A DNA stretch of 64,000 nt from an uncultured Stenotrophomonas sp. (GCF_913778665.1 NZ_CAJYVQ010000002.1:558001-622000), one strand, 5' to 3'; positions 45,922 through 55,776 are shown, counted from the stretch's first letter. Notes: generated by a model not told the origin, from the sequence alone. Numbers and translations are program-made.

Positions 45922-48060
45922 GTGAAATTCTTCGTCTCCTGCGCCAAGGGCCTGGAATACCTGCTTGCCGATGAGCTGTCGGCCTTGGGCCTTGGCAAGG
46001 CCACTGCCACCATTGCCGGCGTCAACGCCGAGGGCGAACTGGAGCAGGCGCTGCGGATCGTGATGTGGTCGCGCCTGGCCAGCCGCGTGCTGTGGCCGAT
46101 CGACGAGTTCGAGTGCCCGGACGAACAGGCCCTGTACGATGGCGTGCGTGCGCTTCCGTGGCACGAGCACATCAAGCCGGAGATGACCCTGGCGGTGGAC
46201 GCGCACGTGTCCGGCGACAAGATCACCCATGCGCGTTTCGCCGCGCAGCGGATCAAGGACGCCATCGTCGACCGCATGCGCGATGAAGGCCTGGAGCGCC
46301 CGTCGGTCAACACCGACCTGCCGGACGTGCGCGTCAACCTGTCGCTGCGCAAGGGCCGTGCCTCGCTGTCGATCGACCTCGGCGGTGGGCCGCTGCACCG
46401 CCGTGGCTGGCGCGGCGCTGCCCACGAGGCACCGCTGAAGGAAAACCTGGCCGCCGCGCTGCTGCTGCGCGCGCAGTGGCCGCGCCTGCATGCCGCCGGT
46501 GGTGGCCTGCTGGACCCGATGTGCGGCAGCGGCACGCTGCTGATCGAAGGCGCGCTGATGGCCGCCGACGTTGCCCCCGGCCTGATGCGCCATGGCAGCC
46601 TGCCGCCGAGCCGCTGGCTGGGCTTCGACAAGGCCGCCTGGAAGGCGATCCAGGGGGAAGCACGCGAGCGTGAGGCCGCTGGCCTGGCCGCGCTGAAGCC
46701 GGTCATCCACGGCAGCGACATCGACCCGGCCGCGATCGAGGCGGCACGCGAGAACGCGGAAGTTGCCGGTGTGGCCCACGCGATCCGCTTCACCCGCGCC
46801 GATGTGGCCGACCTGGCCGCACCGGAGCAGGAGATCGGCGCGGTGGTCTGCAACCCGCCGTACGACGAGCGCCTGGCTGCGGATCCGGTGCTGTACCGCG
46901 CACTGGGCAATGCCCTGCAGAAGGCGGTGCCGCAGTGGCGCGCCAGCCTGCTGTGCGGCAACGACGAACTGGCTTTCGCCACCGGCCTGCGCGCAGGCAA
47001 GAAGTACCAGATGTTCAACGGCGCACTGGAATGCGCGCTGATCGTCTGCGACCCGATTGCCGTACCGGGCCGCGATCCGGCGCAGCCGCGCGCGCTGAGC
47101 GAAGGTGCGCAGATGGTGGCCAACCGCCTGCGCAAGAACCTGAAGAAGTTCAAGAGCTGGCGTGCCCGCGAGGAAATCACCTGCTTCCGCGCCTACGACG
47201 CCGACCTGCCGGAGTACGCGGCGGCCATCGACGTCTACGAGGAAGACGGTGGCAAGCGCCGCACCTTCCTGCATGTGCAGGAATACGCCGCACCGGCGGC
47301 GATTCCGGAGAACGACGTGCGCCGCCGCCGCAACGAGCTGCTGGCTGCCGCGCGTGACGTGTTCGGCGTGCCGCCGGAACAGGTCTCGATGAAGTCGCGC
47401 GAGCGCGGCAAGGGCGGTAGCAAGTACGGTCGTTTCGAGCAGCGTGATGAGTTCATCGTGGTGCGCGAGAACAACGCGCTGCTGCAGGTGAACCTGTTCG
47501 ATTACCTGGATACCGGCCTGTTCCTCGACCATCGCCCGCTTCGCCGGATGATGGCCGAGCAGGTGCGTGGCAAGCGCTTCCTCAACCTGTTCTGCTACAC
47601 CGGCGTGGCCAGCGTGCAGGCCGCCGTGGCCGGTGCCGCCAGCACCACCAGCGTCGACCTGTCGGCAACCTACCTGCAGTGGTGCTACGACAACCTGGCA
47701 TTGAACGGGCAGGGCGGCAACCAGCACCTGCTGGTGCAGGCCGATGCGATGGCCTGGCTGGAAGGCGACCGTGGGCAGTACGACGTGATCTTCTGCGATC
47801 CGCCGACCTTCTCCAACTCCGCGCGCGCCGACGACTTCGACGTGCAGCGCGAGCAGCTGAAGCTGCTGCGTGCGGCTGTTGCGCGCCTGGCGCCGGGCGG
47901 TGTGCTGTACTTCTCCAACAACTTCCGTCGCTTCAAGCTGGAAGAGAACGCCATCGCCGAGTTCGCCCAGTGCCGCGAGATCACCGCGCGCACCATCGGC
48001 CCGGACTTCGAGCGCAACGCACGCATCCACCGCGCATGGGAACTGAAGCGATTGGGGTAG
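45922..48060 (+). CDS. rlmL: Bifunctional 23S rRNA methyltransferase RlmKL
   Basis: A 712-residue fusion that makes m2G2445 (RlmL, N-terminal half) and m7G2069 (RlmK, C-terminal half). A THUMP domain (about 45-155) precedes the first methyltransferase, with [15 protein letters not shown] and NPPYDERL. The second has [19 protein letters not shown] and [12 protein letters not shown]. The start is taken as GTG 45922, which gives the expected N-terminus [19 protein letters not shown]; a TACAAT -10-like hexamer lies at 45811. Confidence 0.94.
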   Translation: MKFFVSCAKGLEYLLADELSALGLGKATATIAGVNAEGELEQALRIVMWSRLASRVLWPIDEFECPDEQALYDGVRALPWHEHIKPEMTLAVDAHVSGDKITHARFAAQRIKDAIVDRMRDEGLERPSVNTDLPDVRVNLSLRKGRASLSIDLGGGPLHRRGWRGAAHEAPLKENLAAALLLRAQWPRLHAAGGGLLDPMCGSGTLLIEGALMAADVAPGLMRHGSLPPSRWLGFDKAAWKAIQGEAREREAAGLAALKPVIHGSDIDPAAIEAARENAEVAGVAHAIRFTRADVADLAAPEQEIGAVVCNPPYDERLAADPVLYRALGNALQKAVPQWRASLLCGNDELAFATGLRAGKKYQMFNGALECALIVCDPIAVPGRDPAQPRALSEGAQMVANRLRKNLKKFKSWRAREEITCFRAYDADLPEYAAAIDVYEEDGGKRRTFLHVQEYAAPAAIPENDVRRRRNELLAAARDVFGVPPEQVSMKSRERGKGGSKYGRFEQRDEFIVVRENNALLQVNLFDYLDTGLFLDHRPLRRMMAEQVRGKRFLNLFCYTGVASVQAAVAGAASTTSVDLSATYLQWCYDNLALNGQGGNQHLLVQADAMAWLEGDRGQYDVIFCDPPTFSNSARADDFDVQREQLKLLRAAVARLAPGGVLYFSNNFRRFKLEENAIAEFAQCREITARTIGPDFERNARIHRAWELKRLG

Positions 48061-48065
48061 GCCCG

Positions 48066-48177
48066 GTAGTGCCGGCCCCTGGCCGGCAACTGCGTCAGAA
48101 TCGTGGAAGGTCCGCGGGATGCCGGCCAACGGCCCGCACTACCTCATTGGGCCTGTAGATCCACGCCACGCGTGGAT
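48066..48177. repeat. Cluster of three SMAG-type elements
   Basis: GTAGTGCCGGCCCCTGGCCGGC (48066-48087), an inverse partial copy ending in CACTAC (about 48119-48141), and GTAGATCCACG-CCACG-CGTGGAT (48155-48177), filling the gap between convergent rlmKL and the next gene. Confidence 0.7.
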
Positions 48178-48181
48178 CGGC

Positions 48182-48631
48182 CTAAAGCACCAACAATCGC
48201 CCCGGCGCATGGGCCAAGGGCCAATGGCCCTGTTCGTACAGCGCAAGCACAGGCTCCCAGTGTGCCGGCAGGCCGAGATGCGTTTCCAGCAGGCGTTGCC
48301 GGAAGGCGAACATCGCCCCATCGCGCGCCACCAGGTGCAGGTCATGTGCACCGCAGCGCAGTGCCGGCAGATCCAGTGCCGAAAGCGCGCGCATCAACGT
48401 GCGGTTGAGTTCGCGTCGGGCGTCAGCCAGTTCGGCGGGATGGGGCAGGGCGCCGTGAAACGGATCCGGATCGCCCAGTGCTGTGGGCATCCATTCGAAA
48501 CCATCGGTATCGATGGTCCGCAGTGCTTCGGCCAGCGATCGAACGGCGACGACGCTGGCCGTTGCGGGCAGTGTTTCACCCAACCGGGAAAAGAAGACGA
48601 TTCCAGAGATCCGCTGCAGCACGCTATCCAT
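48182..48631 (-). CDS. Hypothetical protein, 149 residues
   Basis: I do not recognise this protein. It is a cytoplasmic-looking polypeptide with an N-terminal SVLQRISGIVFFSRL, mixed alpha/beta character, conserved-looking tryptophans and an LLVL C-terminus. There is no signal peptide, membrane helix or metal-binding motif. It is flanked by SMAG elements on both sides (48155-48177 and 48641-48663) and follows the DUF3325 gene on the same strand. Codon use matches its neighbours, which favours it being real. Confidence 0.6.
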   Translation of the reverse strand: MDSVLQRISGIVFFSRLGETLPATASVVAVRSLAEALRTIDTDGFEWMPTALGDPDPFHGALPHPAELADARRELNRTLMRALSALDLPALRCGAHDLHLVARDGAMFAFRQRLLETHLGLPAHWEPVLALYEQGHWPLAHAPGRLLVL

Positions 48632-48640
48632 ACGGGCATT

Positions 48641-48663
48641 GTAGATCCACGCCATGCGTTGAT
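48641..48663. repeat. SMAG-type palindrome
   Basis: GTAGATCCACG-CCATG-CGTTGAT, one mismatch in the right arm. Confidence 0.65.
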
Positions 48664-48684
48664 GCCGCTGTTCCCCTCCTGCGG

Positions 48685-49014
48685 CTACAGCAATTCCAGC
48701 ACCAACCCCAGCACCGGCAGCGCGATCGCCAGCGGCGCAATCCACGTTGGACGATACGGATACAACCCGAACGACAGCGTCACGCCGGCCAGGGTCATCG
48801 CGCCCAGCCACAGCACCGGGCCCATCGCCCAGCCCTGGTCGGCCACGCACAGTGCGAAGGCGATCGTCAGCAGCGCCCAGCCCAGCCCCCGCCATTGCAT
48901 CCGCCGCGCCGGTGCGGCAGCGGCCTTGCCATGCAGGTCGTGCTGGTGCTTCTCCATCGCCAGCGACAGCGCGGTGAACGCGGAGAACGACAGCGTCAGT
49001 GCCAGCAGCATCAT
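48685..49014 (-). CDS. DUF3325 family membrane protein
   Basis: A 109-residue protein with three or four hydrophobic helices and the MEKHQHDLHG segment after helix 1 that marks DUF3325. It is the last gene of the iron-uptake operon; its ATG overlaps the PepSY stop (ATGA). Function unknown; it co-occurs with PepSY proteins and TonB siderophore receptors. Confidence 0.82.
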   Translation of the reverse strand: MMLLALTLSFSAFTALSLAMEKHQHDLHGKAAAAPARRMQWRGLGWALLTIAFALCVADQGWAMGPVLWLGAMTLAGVTLSFGLYPYRPTWIAPLAIALPVLGLVLELL

Positions 49015-50639
49015 ACGCTGGCCTCCGCTTCGGTCGTTTCAACCTGCGTGCTGGGCGCAGCTGCCACCGCAGCACGCTTCTTCCTCTCGGCCGCACTCAG
49101 CGGCGGCGTCCAGCGCTGCATGCGCCAGCCGCACATCGCCAGCATCGCGCCGAAGGCAATCATCGACAGATCGACGCCGGCCAGCACCCAGTCACCGTTG
49201 CGCAGGGTGACGCCGAGGTGGGCATGCGTGGTCAGCGCGTTGACGACCGGCACCAGCGCGAAGGCGGCCGCACCCAGGTACAGCTGCCACGCCCACATCA
49301 TCCGCTTGGGCCAGATGAAGGCGGCCAGCAACGCCGCGCCCCAAGCGTAGAAGAACACATTGGCCTCGGCGCTGGAGCGCTCGGCGATGTCCAGCGGCAG
49401 CAGGCGGTTGCCCCAGAAGTACGCTGCGAACGCGATCGGCAGGCCGGCCACGGTACCGATGTTCAGCGCATCGACCAGGCGCAGCCCAAAGCCGGTGCGT
49501 CCGCGCTTGGCATGTTTCGGCCGCTCCTTCACCGCCCACAGCACCACGCCGCTGGCCACCATCAGGCAGCCGACTAGGCCGGACAGGAAGAACAGTGCAC
49601 GCAGGCCCCAGTCGGCAAACCGCGCCAAGTGCAGGCCATACAGCACGCCGCGGGTGGCGGTGGCACCGCCGGAAGGCAGCGTTTCCTCCAGCAGCGCACC
49701 GCTGATCATGTCGTAGCGCACAGCCGGGGTGTCGGTGGACAGGCGCTTGCCGTCGCGCTGGCGGATGTCGATCACCGCATTGGCCGCGCCCGGATTGGAC
49801 ACGGTGAAACCGGCCACCTCCACGCCGTGCCAATGCGCGCGTGCGCTGTCCAGCAGCTGTGCGATCGGCAGCGGGGTGGCGCGTCCTTCGGCCGGCTCGG
49901 TCACCTCCGGCATGCCACCGAAGGCCTCGAAGAAGAACTTGTCCTCATCCTGGGGGTAGGCCACCTTCACCCCCCACGGCAGATACATGACCATCAGGGT
50001 GACGATGCCGGTGTAGGTGATCATCGCGTGGTACGGCAGTGCCATCACCGCGCTGATGTTGTGGAAATCGAGCCAGGAACGCAGGCCCTTGTCCTTGCGG
50101 AAGGTGAAGAAGTCCTTGAAGATTTTCTTGTGGGTGATGACGCCGGTGACGATCGCCACCAGCATGAACATTGCGCAGAAGCCGACCAGGTAGCGGGCCC
50201 ACAAAACCGGAATGTAGTGCAGGTCGAAGTGCAGGCGGTAGAAGAAGTCGCCGCCACGGGTCTCGCGCGCCTTCAATGCCTGGCCGGTGTTCGGGTCGAG
50301 GGTGGCGTCGCCGAAGCCACCACGGCGGCCACGGCTGGGGTCGGCCAGCTCCGGGGGCAGCCGCCAGAACAGCTGCATGGCCGGGTTGCGCGGCTGCGGC
50401 AGGGTGACGAACCAGGTCTCGGCCTGGCTGGCATTGGCCTGCAGGTAGTCCATCGCGCGCTGCGCGGCCCCATCGATGCTGACCTTGTTGGCCGGCAGCT
50501 CCGGACGCATCCAGCGGCTGATTTCTTCCCGGTAGTAGCTGGCGGTGCCGGCCATGAAAATCAGGAGCAGCAACCAGCCGACCAGCAGGCCGGTCCAGGT
50601 GTGCAGCCAGGCCATCGACTGGCGGAATCCGATCTTCAT
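49011..50639 (-). CDS. PepSY-associated membrane protein, siderophore reductase type
   Basis: A 542-residue inner-membrane protein of the PepSY_TM family: helix 1 MAWLHTWTGLLVGWLLLLIFM, a periplasmic PepSY-containing region, YLVGFCAMFMLVAIVTGVITHKKIFKDFFTFR, LDFHNISAVMALPYHAMITYTGIV, and further C-terminal helices. Histidines within helices suggest haem coordination; relatives next to siderophore receptors are believed to reduce ferric siderophores. Both ends overlap neighbours by ATGA. Confidence 0.85.
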   Translation of the reverse strand: MKIGFRQSMAWLHTWTGLLVGWLLLLIFMAGTASYYREEISRWMRPELPANKVSIDGAAQRAMDYLQANASQAETWFVTLPQPRNPAMQLFWRLPPELADPSRGRRGGFGDATLDPNTGQALKARETRGGDFFYRLHFDLHYIPVLWARYLVGFCAMFMLVAIVTGVITHKKIFKDFFTFRKDKGLRSWLDFHNISAVMALPYHAMITYTGIVTLMVMYLPWGVKVAYPQDEDKFFFEAFGGMPEVTEPAEGRATPLPIAQLLDSARAHWHGVEVAGFTVSNPGAANAVIDIRQRDGKRLSTDTPAVRYDMISGALLEETLPSGGATATRGVLYGLHLARFADWGLRALFFLSGLVGCLMVASGVVLWAVKERPKHAKRGRTGFGLRLVDALNIGTVAGLPIAFAAYFWGNRLLPLDIAERSSAEANVFFYAWGAALLAAFIWPKRMMWAWQLYLGAAAFALVPVVNALTTHAHLGVTLRNGDWVLAGVDLSMIAFGAMLAMCGWRMQRWTPPLSAAERKKRAAVAAAPSTQVETTEAEASV

Positions 50640-50950
50640 GCCCAAGCCCCCATCAGGCGCGCGATGGCCACCATCAACAGGGTGGGGGCGAGGATGCCGA
50701 CCCATGCGCGCAGCGCGCTGCGGGTGGCGAACGCCCACAACGCCGCGCAGGCGGCGACCAGAATGGCCAGCAGCATGCCGGTCAGCACGGTCTGCCCGCG
50801 TGCGCCAGGCAGCGCCACTGCGCAGAACACGCTGGTGGCCGAAGCCAGTGCATAGCCACCAAAGATCGCAGCCAACGAGCGTGACAGTACGCCCCAGCGC
50901 GGGTTGGAGAAGAAGATGCGGGGGCTGGCGGTTGCGGGCGAGCGGTCCAC
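50636..50950 (-). CDS. DUF3649 family membrane protein
   Basis: A 104-residue protein with three membrane helices (FGGYALASATSVFCAVAL, VLTGMLLAILVAACAALWAF, LRAWVGILAPTLLMVAIA). The start is decided by the ribosome-binding site: AGGAA lies six bases before GTG 50950, whereas the in-frame ATG at 50989 has none. DUF3649 always accompanies PepSY/DUF3325 next to TonB receptors. It follows the receptor gene by 106 bases. Confidence 0.8.
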   Translation of the reverse strand: MDRSPATASPRIFFSNPRWGVLSRSLAAIFGGYALASATSVFCAVALPGARGQTVLTGMLLAILVAACAALWAFATRSALRAWVGILAPTLLMVAIARLMGAWA

Positions 50951-51056
50951 GGCGTTCCTGCGGGTTTCAGTTAAGAGGAACCGGTGCATCGCAGTGCACC
51001 GGGGTTGGCCATCCCTGGCCGGGCTCCGGTCGCAGAACCGGCGCCATCCATCAGGG

Positions 51057-53279
51057 TCAGAGCTTCCAGCGCAGCGTCACGGTGACATTGCGCGGCTCGC
51101 CCCAGTACACGCCGTTGTAGAAACCGACGTTGTTGAAGTACTTCTTGTCCAGCAGGTTGTTGATGTTCAGCTGCGCGCTGAAGTTCTCGTTGAAGCGGTA
51201 GCCGCCGGCGAGATTCACCAGGTAGAACGCGTCCTGGATGATCTGCGCGCGCTCGGTGCGGCCGCTGCTGGGATAGTCGGCGGCCGGCTTCGTGCTGTTG
51301 TTCCAGAGGCGGCTCTGCCAGGTCACGCCACCGCCCAGCCAGAAGCGGCCATCGATGCCGCCTGGGCGCCAGCTGGTGTTGAGGCGGAAGGTGTCCTGCG
51401 GGGTGGTGGTCCGCTGCAGCACGCCGGCGTTGTTGCGGATGACGGTGTGGGCGAAGCCCGCCGAGACATTCCATTGTTCGCCGATGCTGCCCTGGGTCTC
51501 GACTTCCCAGCCCTTCACCTTGTTGCCCTTGCCGGTGGATCGATAGGCCTGGCCACCGTCGGGCAGCGAATTCAGCGGCACCGAATCGTCGATCTCGGCG
51601 ACGTTGTCCTGCTTGCCCTCGAACACGGCGGCGGAGGCATTGAGCAGGCCGCCGAAGAACTCGGCCTTGACGCCGGCTTCGTACATGTCACCGATCACCG
51701 GTTCCAGGTAGTTGCCGTTGCGGTCGCGGTAGTTCTGCGGCTTGAAGATATCGGTGTAGCTGACGTAGGCGCTGAAGGTCGAGTTGAAGTCATAGACCAG
51801 GCCCGCGTACGGGGTGAGCATATCGTCGGGCTTGTAGCCGGCGCGCGTGGTGCGGTTGCGGTTGCCGGCGGCGTCGTAGCCATAGGCCCAGCTGCGGGTT
51901 TCCCAGCTGCCATAACGCGCGCCGACCACGGCCAGCAGCGGATCGGCCAGGCGAAGGCGCGCGGCGATGTAGGCGGCGCGCTGGCGCAGCTCGTTTTCCG
52001 AGGCCAGGCGGCCGAGGCGGGTGACCGGCAGTACTGGCACGTTGCCGCTCCAGTTCCGCCAGTCAGGCACCACGGCATAGGCCGTGCCGTAGTCGAAATC
52101 CATGTCTTCGGACTCGCCCTTGCGCACCGCTTGGCCCAGCCCGAACACCAGCTCGTGCTCGCGACCGAACAGCTTGAACGGCCCGCCCACGTTGACGTCG
52201 AACACATCCATCGTGCTGTGTTCATTGAAGTGCGAGATGTAGGCGGTCACGCCGGTACCGTCGGCGCGTGGGTAGCCGGCTGCGCCGTACCAGACGCTGC
52301 CGTCGGTATCGCGTACCGCATGGCTGACGTTGCCCTTCACCGACCAGCCGTTGTCCAGTTGCTGCTCCAGTCGGGCGAAGGTGGTCTTCTCCACGATCGG
52401 CCAGGCGCTCCAGGTGGCCGAGAGGTTGGTCGAGCGCGGCAGGTTGGCCGGCGCGCCATCGGCGCCCCAATACGGCACCACGCCCCACGTCACGCCGGTG
52501 GTGCGTGGCGACTGGTACTCGTAGCCCACCTCGAACAGCGTGCGGTCGCTCAGGTCGGCCTGCACGATGCCGTAGAACACATCCTTGTCCAGCGCATAGA
52601 CATCACGGAACGAATCGCTCTGCTGCTTGGCGGCGACCACGCGCGCTCGGATGCGTCCGTCCCAAGCGACCGGGCCGCCGAGGTCGGCTTCCAGGCGGCG
52701 GTTGTTCCAGCGGCCCACGGTGAGGTTGGCGCCCATCTGGAAGGTGTCGGTGGGGCGCTTGCGGATCATGCTGATGGTGCCGGACGGATCGCCGGCGCCG
52801 GTGGTGAGGCCGGTGGCGCCGCGGATCACTTCGATGCGCTCGTAGATCACGTTGTCGGTGTTGGTCTTGACCGAGCCACCGAACGTGTTGAGCATGCCGT
52901 CGATCTGGAAGTTGTCGATGGTATAGCCGCGCGAGACATAGTTGATGCGCTCGCTGTCGGTGACTGACACGCTGACGCCGGTGACCTGGCCCATCACGTC
53001 CGACAGCGAGAACAGGCCCATGTCGTCCAAGCGCTGGCGGGTGATCACCGTCACCGACTGCGGCGTCTCGCGCAGCGACAGTTCCAGCTTGGTCGCACTG
53101 CGCGCACCCTTGACGGTATAGCTGTTGGGAATGTCGCCGTCGGCGGTCACCTTCACGGTGTCCAGCGTGCGCGCGGAGGATTCGGTGGTGCCGTCAGCGT
53201 GGGCCAGCGGGGTGATCATCAGTGCGGTCACGGCCAGGGCCAGCAGAGTGGGACGAGGGAGGTTCAGCGGCGTTGCCAT
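51057..53279 (-). CDS. TonB-dependent siderophore receptor
   Basis: A 740-residue outer-membrane receptor. Signal peptide (cleavage AHA-DGTTE, about residue 28), TonB box region (LDTVKVTA), plug domain (ATKLELSLRETPQSVTVITRQRLDD) and a 22-stranded barrel ending NVTVTLRWKL. The plug type is that of ferric-siderophore receptors (FpvA/FhuE-like); there is no N-terminal signalling domain, so no sigma-factor transduction. The ligand is unknown. A Fur box lies about 200 bases upstream. Confidence 0.93.
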   Translation of the reverse strand: MATPLNLPRPTLLALAVTALMITPLAHADGTTESSARTLDTVKVTADGDIPNSYTVKGARSATKLELSLRETPQSVTVITRQRLDDMGLFSLSDVMGQVTGVSVSVTDSERINYVSRGYTIDNFQIDGMLNTFGGSVKTNTDNVIYERIEVIRGATGLTTGAGDPSGTISMIRKRPTDTFQMGANLTVGRWNNRRLEADLGGPVAWDGRIRARVVAAKQQSDSFRDVYALDKDVFYGIVQADLSDRTLFEVGYEYQSPRTTGVTWGVVPYWGADGAPANLPRSTNLSATWSAWPIVEKTTFARLEQQLDNGWSVKGNVSHAVRDTDGSVWYGAAGYPRADGTGVTAYISHFNEHSTMDVFDVNVGGPFKLFGREHELVFGLGQAVRKGESEDMDFDYGTAYAVVPDWRNWSGNVPVLPVTRLGRLASENELRQRAAYIAARLRLADPLLAVVGARYGSWETRSWAYGYDAAGNRNRTTRAGYKPDDMLTPYAGLVYDFNSTFSAYVSYTDIFKPQNYRDRNGNYLEPVIGDMYEAGVKAEFFGGLLNASAAVFEGKQDNVAEIDDSVPLNSLPDGGQAYRSTGKGNKVKGWEVETQGSIGEQWNVSAGFAHTVIRNNAGVLQRTTTPQDTFRLNTSWRPGGIDGRFWLGGGVTWQSRLWNNSTKPAADYPSSGRTERAQIIQDAFYLVNLAGGYRFNENFSAQLNINNLLDKKYFNNVGFYNGVYWGEPRNVTVTLRWKL

Positions 53280-53481
53280 CGGTGCGATTCCATGCAGGAC
53301 GAAACAGGCGATGGAATGCGCGGACGCAGCAGCCGTGCGCTACGCGCACGTCGCCCAGCGAGTCCCATCGACGGTGCGCCACCCGCGCGGTGCGGGCGAC
53401 CCGGTAGTCGGGGATGTACACGGGCGAAGGGGCGGGAAGGTGCGTGCCTGCCCCGCTTGGCTAAGCGTACAACCGATTAGC

Positions 53482-53502
53482 AAATGATAGGCATTCTCAT
53501 TT
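53482..53502. promoter_or_regulatory. Fur box
   Basis: AAATGATAGGCATTCTCATTT, a near-palindromic match to GATAATGATAATCATTATC with six-base outer arms AAATGA/TCATTT. It is 203 bases before the receptor start, leaving a long 5' leader (53280-53481) in which I recognise no riboswitch. Confidence 0.75.
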
Positions 53503-53546
53503 CGTTAATCAAGCGTAACGGCGGGCAGTCCAGTGCCGGGTGCGCT

Positions 53547-54833
53547 TCAGAAGCGGAACAGCACCGTCGCCGCGTGCAGCAGCAGGCCGATCAGCCCGCC
53601 GACCAGGGTGCCGTTGAAGCGGATGAACTGCAGGTCGCGGCCCACGCTCAGTTCCAGCTGCTCGACCAGGTGGCGTTCGTCCCAGCCCTTCACGGTCTGC
53701 GCGATGTGCGTTGTGACGCCTTCGCGCAGTCGCCCGGTCAGGCGTTGCGCACCCTCCAGCAGGTGCTGGTTCAGCGCCTCGCGCAAGGCCGGATCGGCCT
53801 GCAGGCTGGCTCCGAGCGAACCCAGGCTGCGCTGCAGGTGGCCGACCAGCGCCGAATCCTCGTGCTGCAGGTCTGCGCGCAGGCTGGCGTGGATGCGCGC
53901 CCACAGCCCCTGCACGTAGTCCTGCAGGGCCGGATGGTCGATCATTTCCTGTTTGAGCTGCTCGATGCGCTCGGCCAGCGCAGGATCCTCGCGCAGGCGC
54001 TGCACATAATTCTGCAGCCAGGTCTCGTAGTCCTGGCGCAGCGGATGCTGCGGTTCGGCCAGTACCTGTTGCAGCTCTTCCAGCACCGCGCGCGCCAGGC
54101 GTTCGGCCAGGCTGTCGCCGATCTCGTCGATCGGCTTGACCCAGTTCACCGTGCTCGAGAGCGTGGGCCATTCGCGCTGGATGTAGCGCACGATCAGCTG
54201 CGAGGCGCGCTCCTTCACTTCCGGCTGTTCCAGCCAGCGCCCCAGCCGTTGCAGGCCTTCGTCCAGCACGCGCTGGTGGCGGCCATCGGCAGTCAGCAGC
54301 GCCAGCAGTTCGCCGGCGGTGGCCGCCGCGTTCCATTGCCGCAGCTGCTGCACTACGAAGGCATGCAGCTGCCGGCGTACCGCCGTTTCGTCGAAGAAAT
54401 CCAGGGCCTGCAATGCCCAGCCGCGGGCCATGTCGGCCAGCATCCGCGAGCGCGCCGGGTCGGCCAGCCAGCTGCCCAGGCGGCTGGCCGGATCGAATAC
54501 CTGAAGCTTGGCCAGCAGCACGCCCGGTTCCAGGAACTGGTCGCGCACGAACAGGGCGAGGCTGTCGCCAATGCGTTCCTTGCTGCGCGGGATGATCGCG
54601 GTGTGCGGAATCGGCAGGCCCATCGGCCGCCGGAACAGTGCGACCACGGCGAACCAGTCGGCCAACGCGCCGACGGCTGCGGCCTCGCAGAAGGCCGATA
54701 CCCAAGCCCAGATGCCACGCTCACCCTGCCAGTGGCTGACCGCGAAACCGGCCAGCATCAACAGCAACAGGCCCAGCGCGAGGGCTTTCAGGCGCCGCAG
54801 CTGAGCGCGGCGTGGATCATTGGCAAGCGTCAT
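53547..54833 (-). CDS. DUF445 family membrane protein
   Basis: A 428-residue DUF445 protein. An N-terminal hydrophobic helix (about 15-38) and a second one (WVSAFCEAAAVGALADWFAVVALF) carry the family signature; a long amphipathic helical middle with LREDPALAERIEQLKQEMIDHP repeats is followed by a last membrane helix (GTLVGGLIGLLLHAATVLF). It is probably anchored at both ends. Function unknown. Not part of the iron operon: a Fur box and a 267-base gap separate them. Confidence 0.85.
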   Translation of the reverse strand: MTLANDPRRAQLRRLKALALGLLLLMLAGFAVSHWQGERGIWAWVSAFCEAAAVGALADWFAVVALFRRPMGLPIPHTAIIPRSKERIGDSLALFVRDQFLEPGVLLAKLQVFDPASRLGSWLADPARSRMLADMARGWALQALDFFDETAVRRQLHAFVVQQLRQWNAAATAGELLALLTADGRHQRVLDEGLQRLGRWLEQPEVKERASQLIVRYIQREWPTLSSTVNWVKPIDEIGDSLAERLARAVLEELQQVLAEPQHPLRQDYETWLQNYVQRLREDPALAERIEQLKQEMIDHPALQDYVQGLWARIHASLRADLQHEDSALVGHLQRSLGSLGASLQADPALREALNQHLLEGAQRLTGRLREGVTTHIAQTVKGWDERHLVEQLELSVGRDLQFIRFNGTLVGGLIGLLLHAATVLFRF

Positions 54834-54897
54834 GCCGGAAGTCTAACCGTACGCCGGTGACGCCTGCCTGTAGCCCTGCAGCGGTGTGATGCGACCG

Positions 54898-55776
54898 TTA
54901 CACCGCTTCCAGCTGCTTGCGCAGCGCGGCCAGCTGCGCGCGCAGGGTGTCGTTCTCACGGGTCAGGGCGACCACGCGGCGGCGCAGCGCCGGTGCGTCC
55001 TCGCCCAGCTGTTCCAACGCCGACAATACTTCGGCGTCGCGGCTGGCGATCTCGTCCTCATCGGGCTCCTCGAAATCCATCTCGGCCGGTTCAGGCTTCG
55101 GCGCGCGCGGCTTGCGCTTGGACTCGCGCACGCGCTTGGCGGCCTGCTTCAGCTCGTCCTTGCCGCCGGCGGCGGCGGCGCGCTGCTCCTCTTCCGGCAG
55201 GTCGGCCACCGCCGCGGCGGCGCTGATCGAGATCACGCCGGCCTTCACCGCCTCCACGACCTCGGCTGCGGCCTGGGCGTGGATGCGTTCAATCATGCCG
55301 ACCTGGCTGGTGCTCAGCTTGGCTTCGCGGGCCAGCTCAGCACGGCTGAGCTTCGGGGCCGGTTCCCACGGCGGGCTGTCTTCGCCGCCTTCGCCGGTGA
55401 TGTCCGCGGTGCCGTCGCTCTCGCGCTGCAGCTGGGCCTGCTCGACCTGCTTGCGGGCCGCCAGGATGTCGCGTTTGCGCAGGGCCAGCACGCCGCGCTG
55501 GAAGTCGGAGACGCTGCGGCGGCCGAGGTGTTGCTCGATCATCCACAGATGCACGTCTTCCATGCTCTGGAAGCGGGTGTTCTGCACCGTGTTGAACGGC
55601 AGGCCGTGCTTCTGGCAGATGCCGAAACGGTTGTGCCCATCGACCAGCACATTGCCCCACAGCACCAGCGCATCACGGCAGCCTTCGGCCAGGATGCTGC
55701 GCTCCAGCGCGTCATGTTCGTCCGCGGTCAGCGGGTCGATATAGGCCTTGAGTTCTTCTTTGACGACGATATCCAT
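54898..55776 (-). CDS. ParB-N domain protein, partition-related, solitary
   Basis: A 292-residue protein. The N-terminal ParB/Srx-like domain (about 8-100) has YIDPLTADEHDALERSILAEG, VDGHNRFGIC and the following SVSDFQRGVLAL. A helix-turn-helix-like segment (SRAELAREAKLSTSQVGMIERI, about 143-165) and a C-terminal leucine-rich coiled coil (VVALTRENDTLRAQLAALRKQL) follow. The middle is acidic and Lys/Pro-rich. There is no parA neighbour, and the GxxRxxA CTP-binding box of true ParB is not obvious. A role in plasmid-style partition is not supported; a DNA-binding function is possible. ATG 55776 is chosen over GTG 55782. Confidence 0.75.
   Translation of the reverse strand: MDIVVKEELKAYIDPLTADEHDALERSILAEGCRDALVLWGNVLVDGHNRFGICQKHGLPFNTVQNTRFQSMEDVHLWMIEQHLGRRSVSDFQRGVLALRKRDILAARKQVEQAQLQRESDGTADITGEGGEDSPPWEPAPKLSRAELAREAKLSTSQVGMIERIHAQAAAEVVEAVKAGVISISAAAAVADLPEEEQRAAAAGGKDELKQAAKRVRESKRKPRAPKPEPAEMDFEEPDEDEIASRDAEVLSALEQLGEDAPALRRRVVALTRENDTLRAQLAALRKQLEAV

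Noticed and set aside
53280..53481. Riboswitch in the leader of the TonB receptor
   Set aside because: I could not find cobalamin, TPP or other conserved riboswitch cores; the Fur box and receptor type fit siderophore control.
54898..55776. Plasmid origin or partition locus
   Set aside because: There is no parA, rep gene, iterons or parS-like palindrome; only a lone ParB-N protein.
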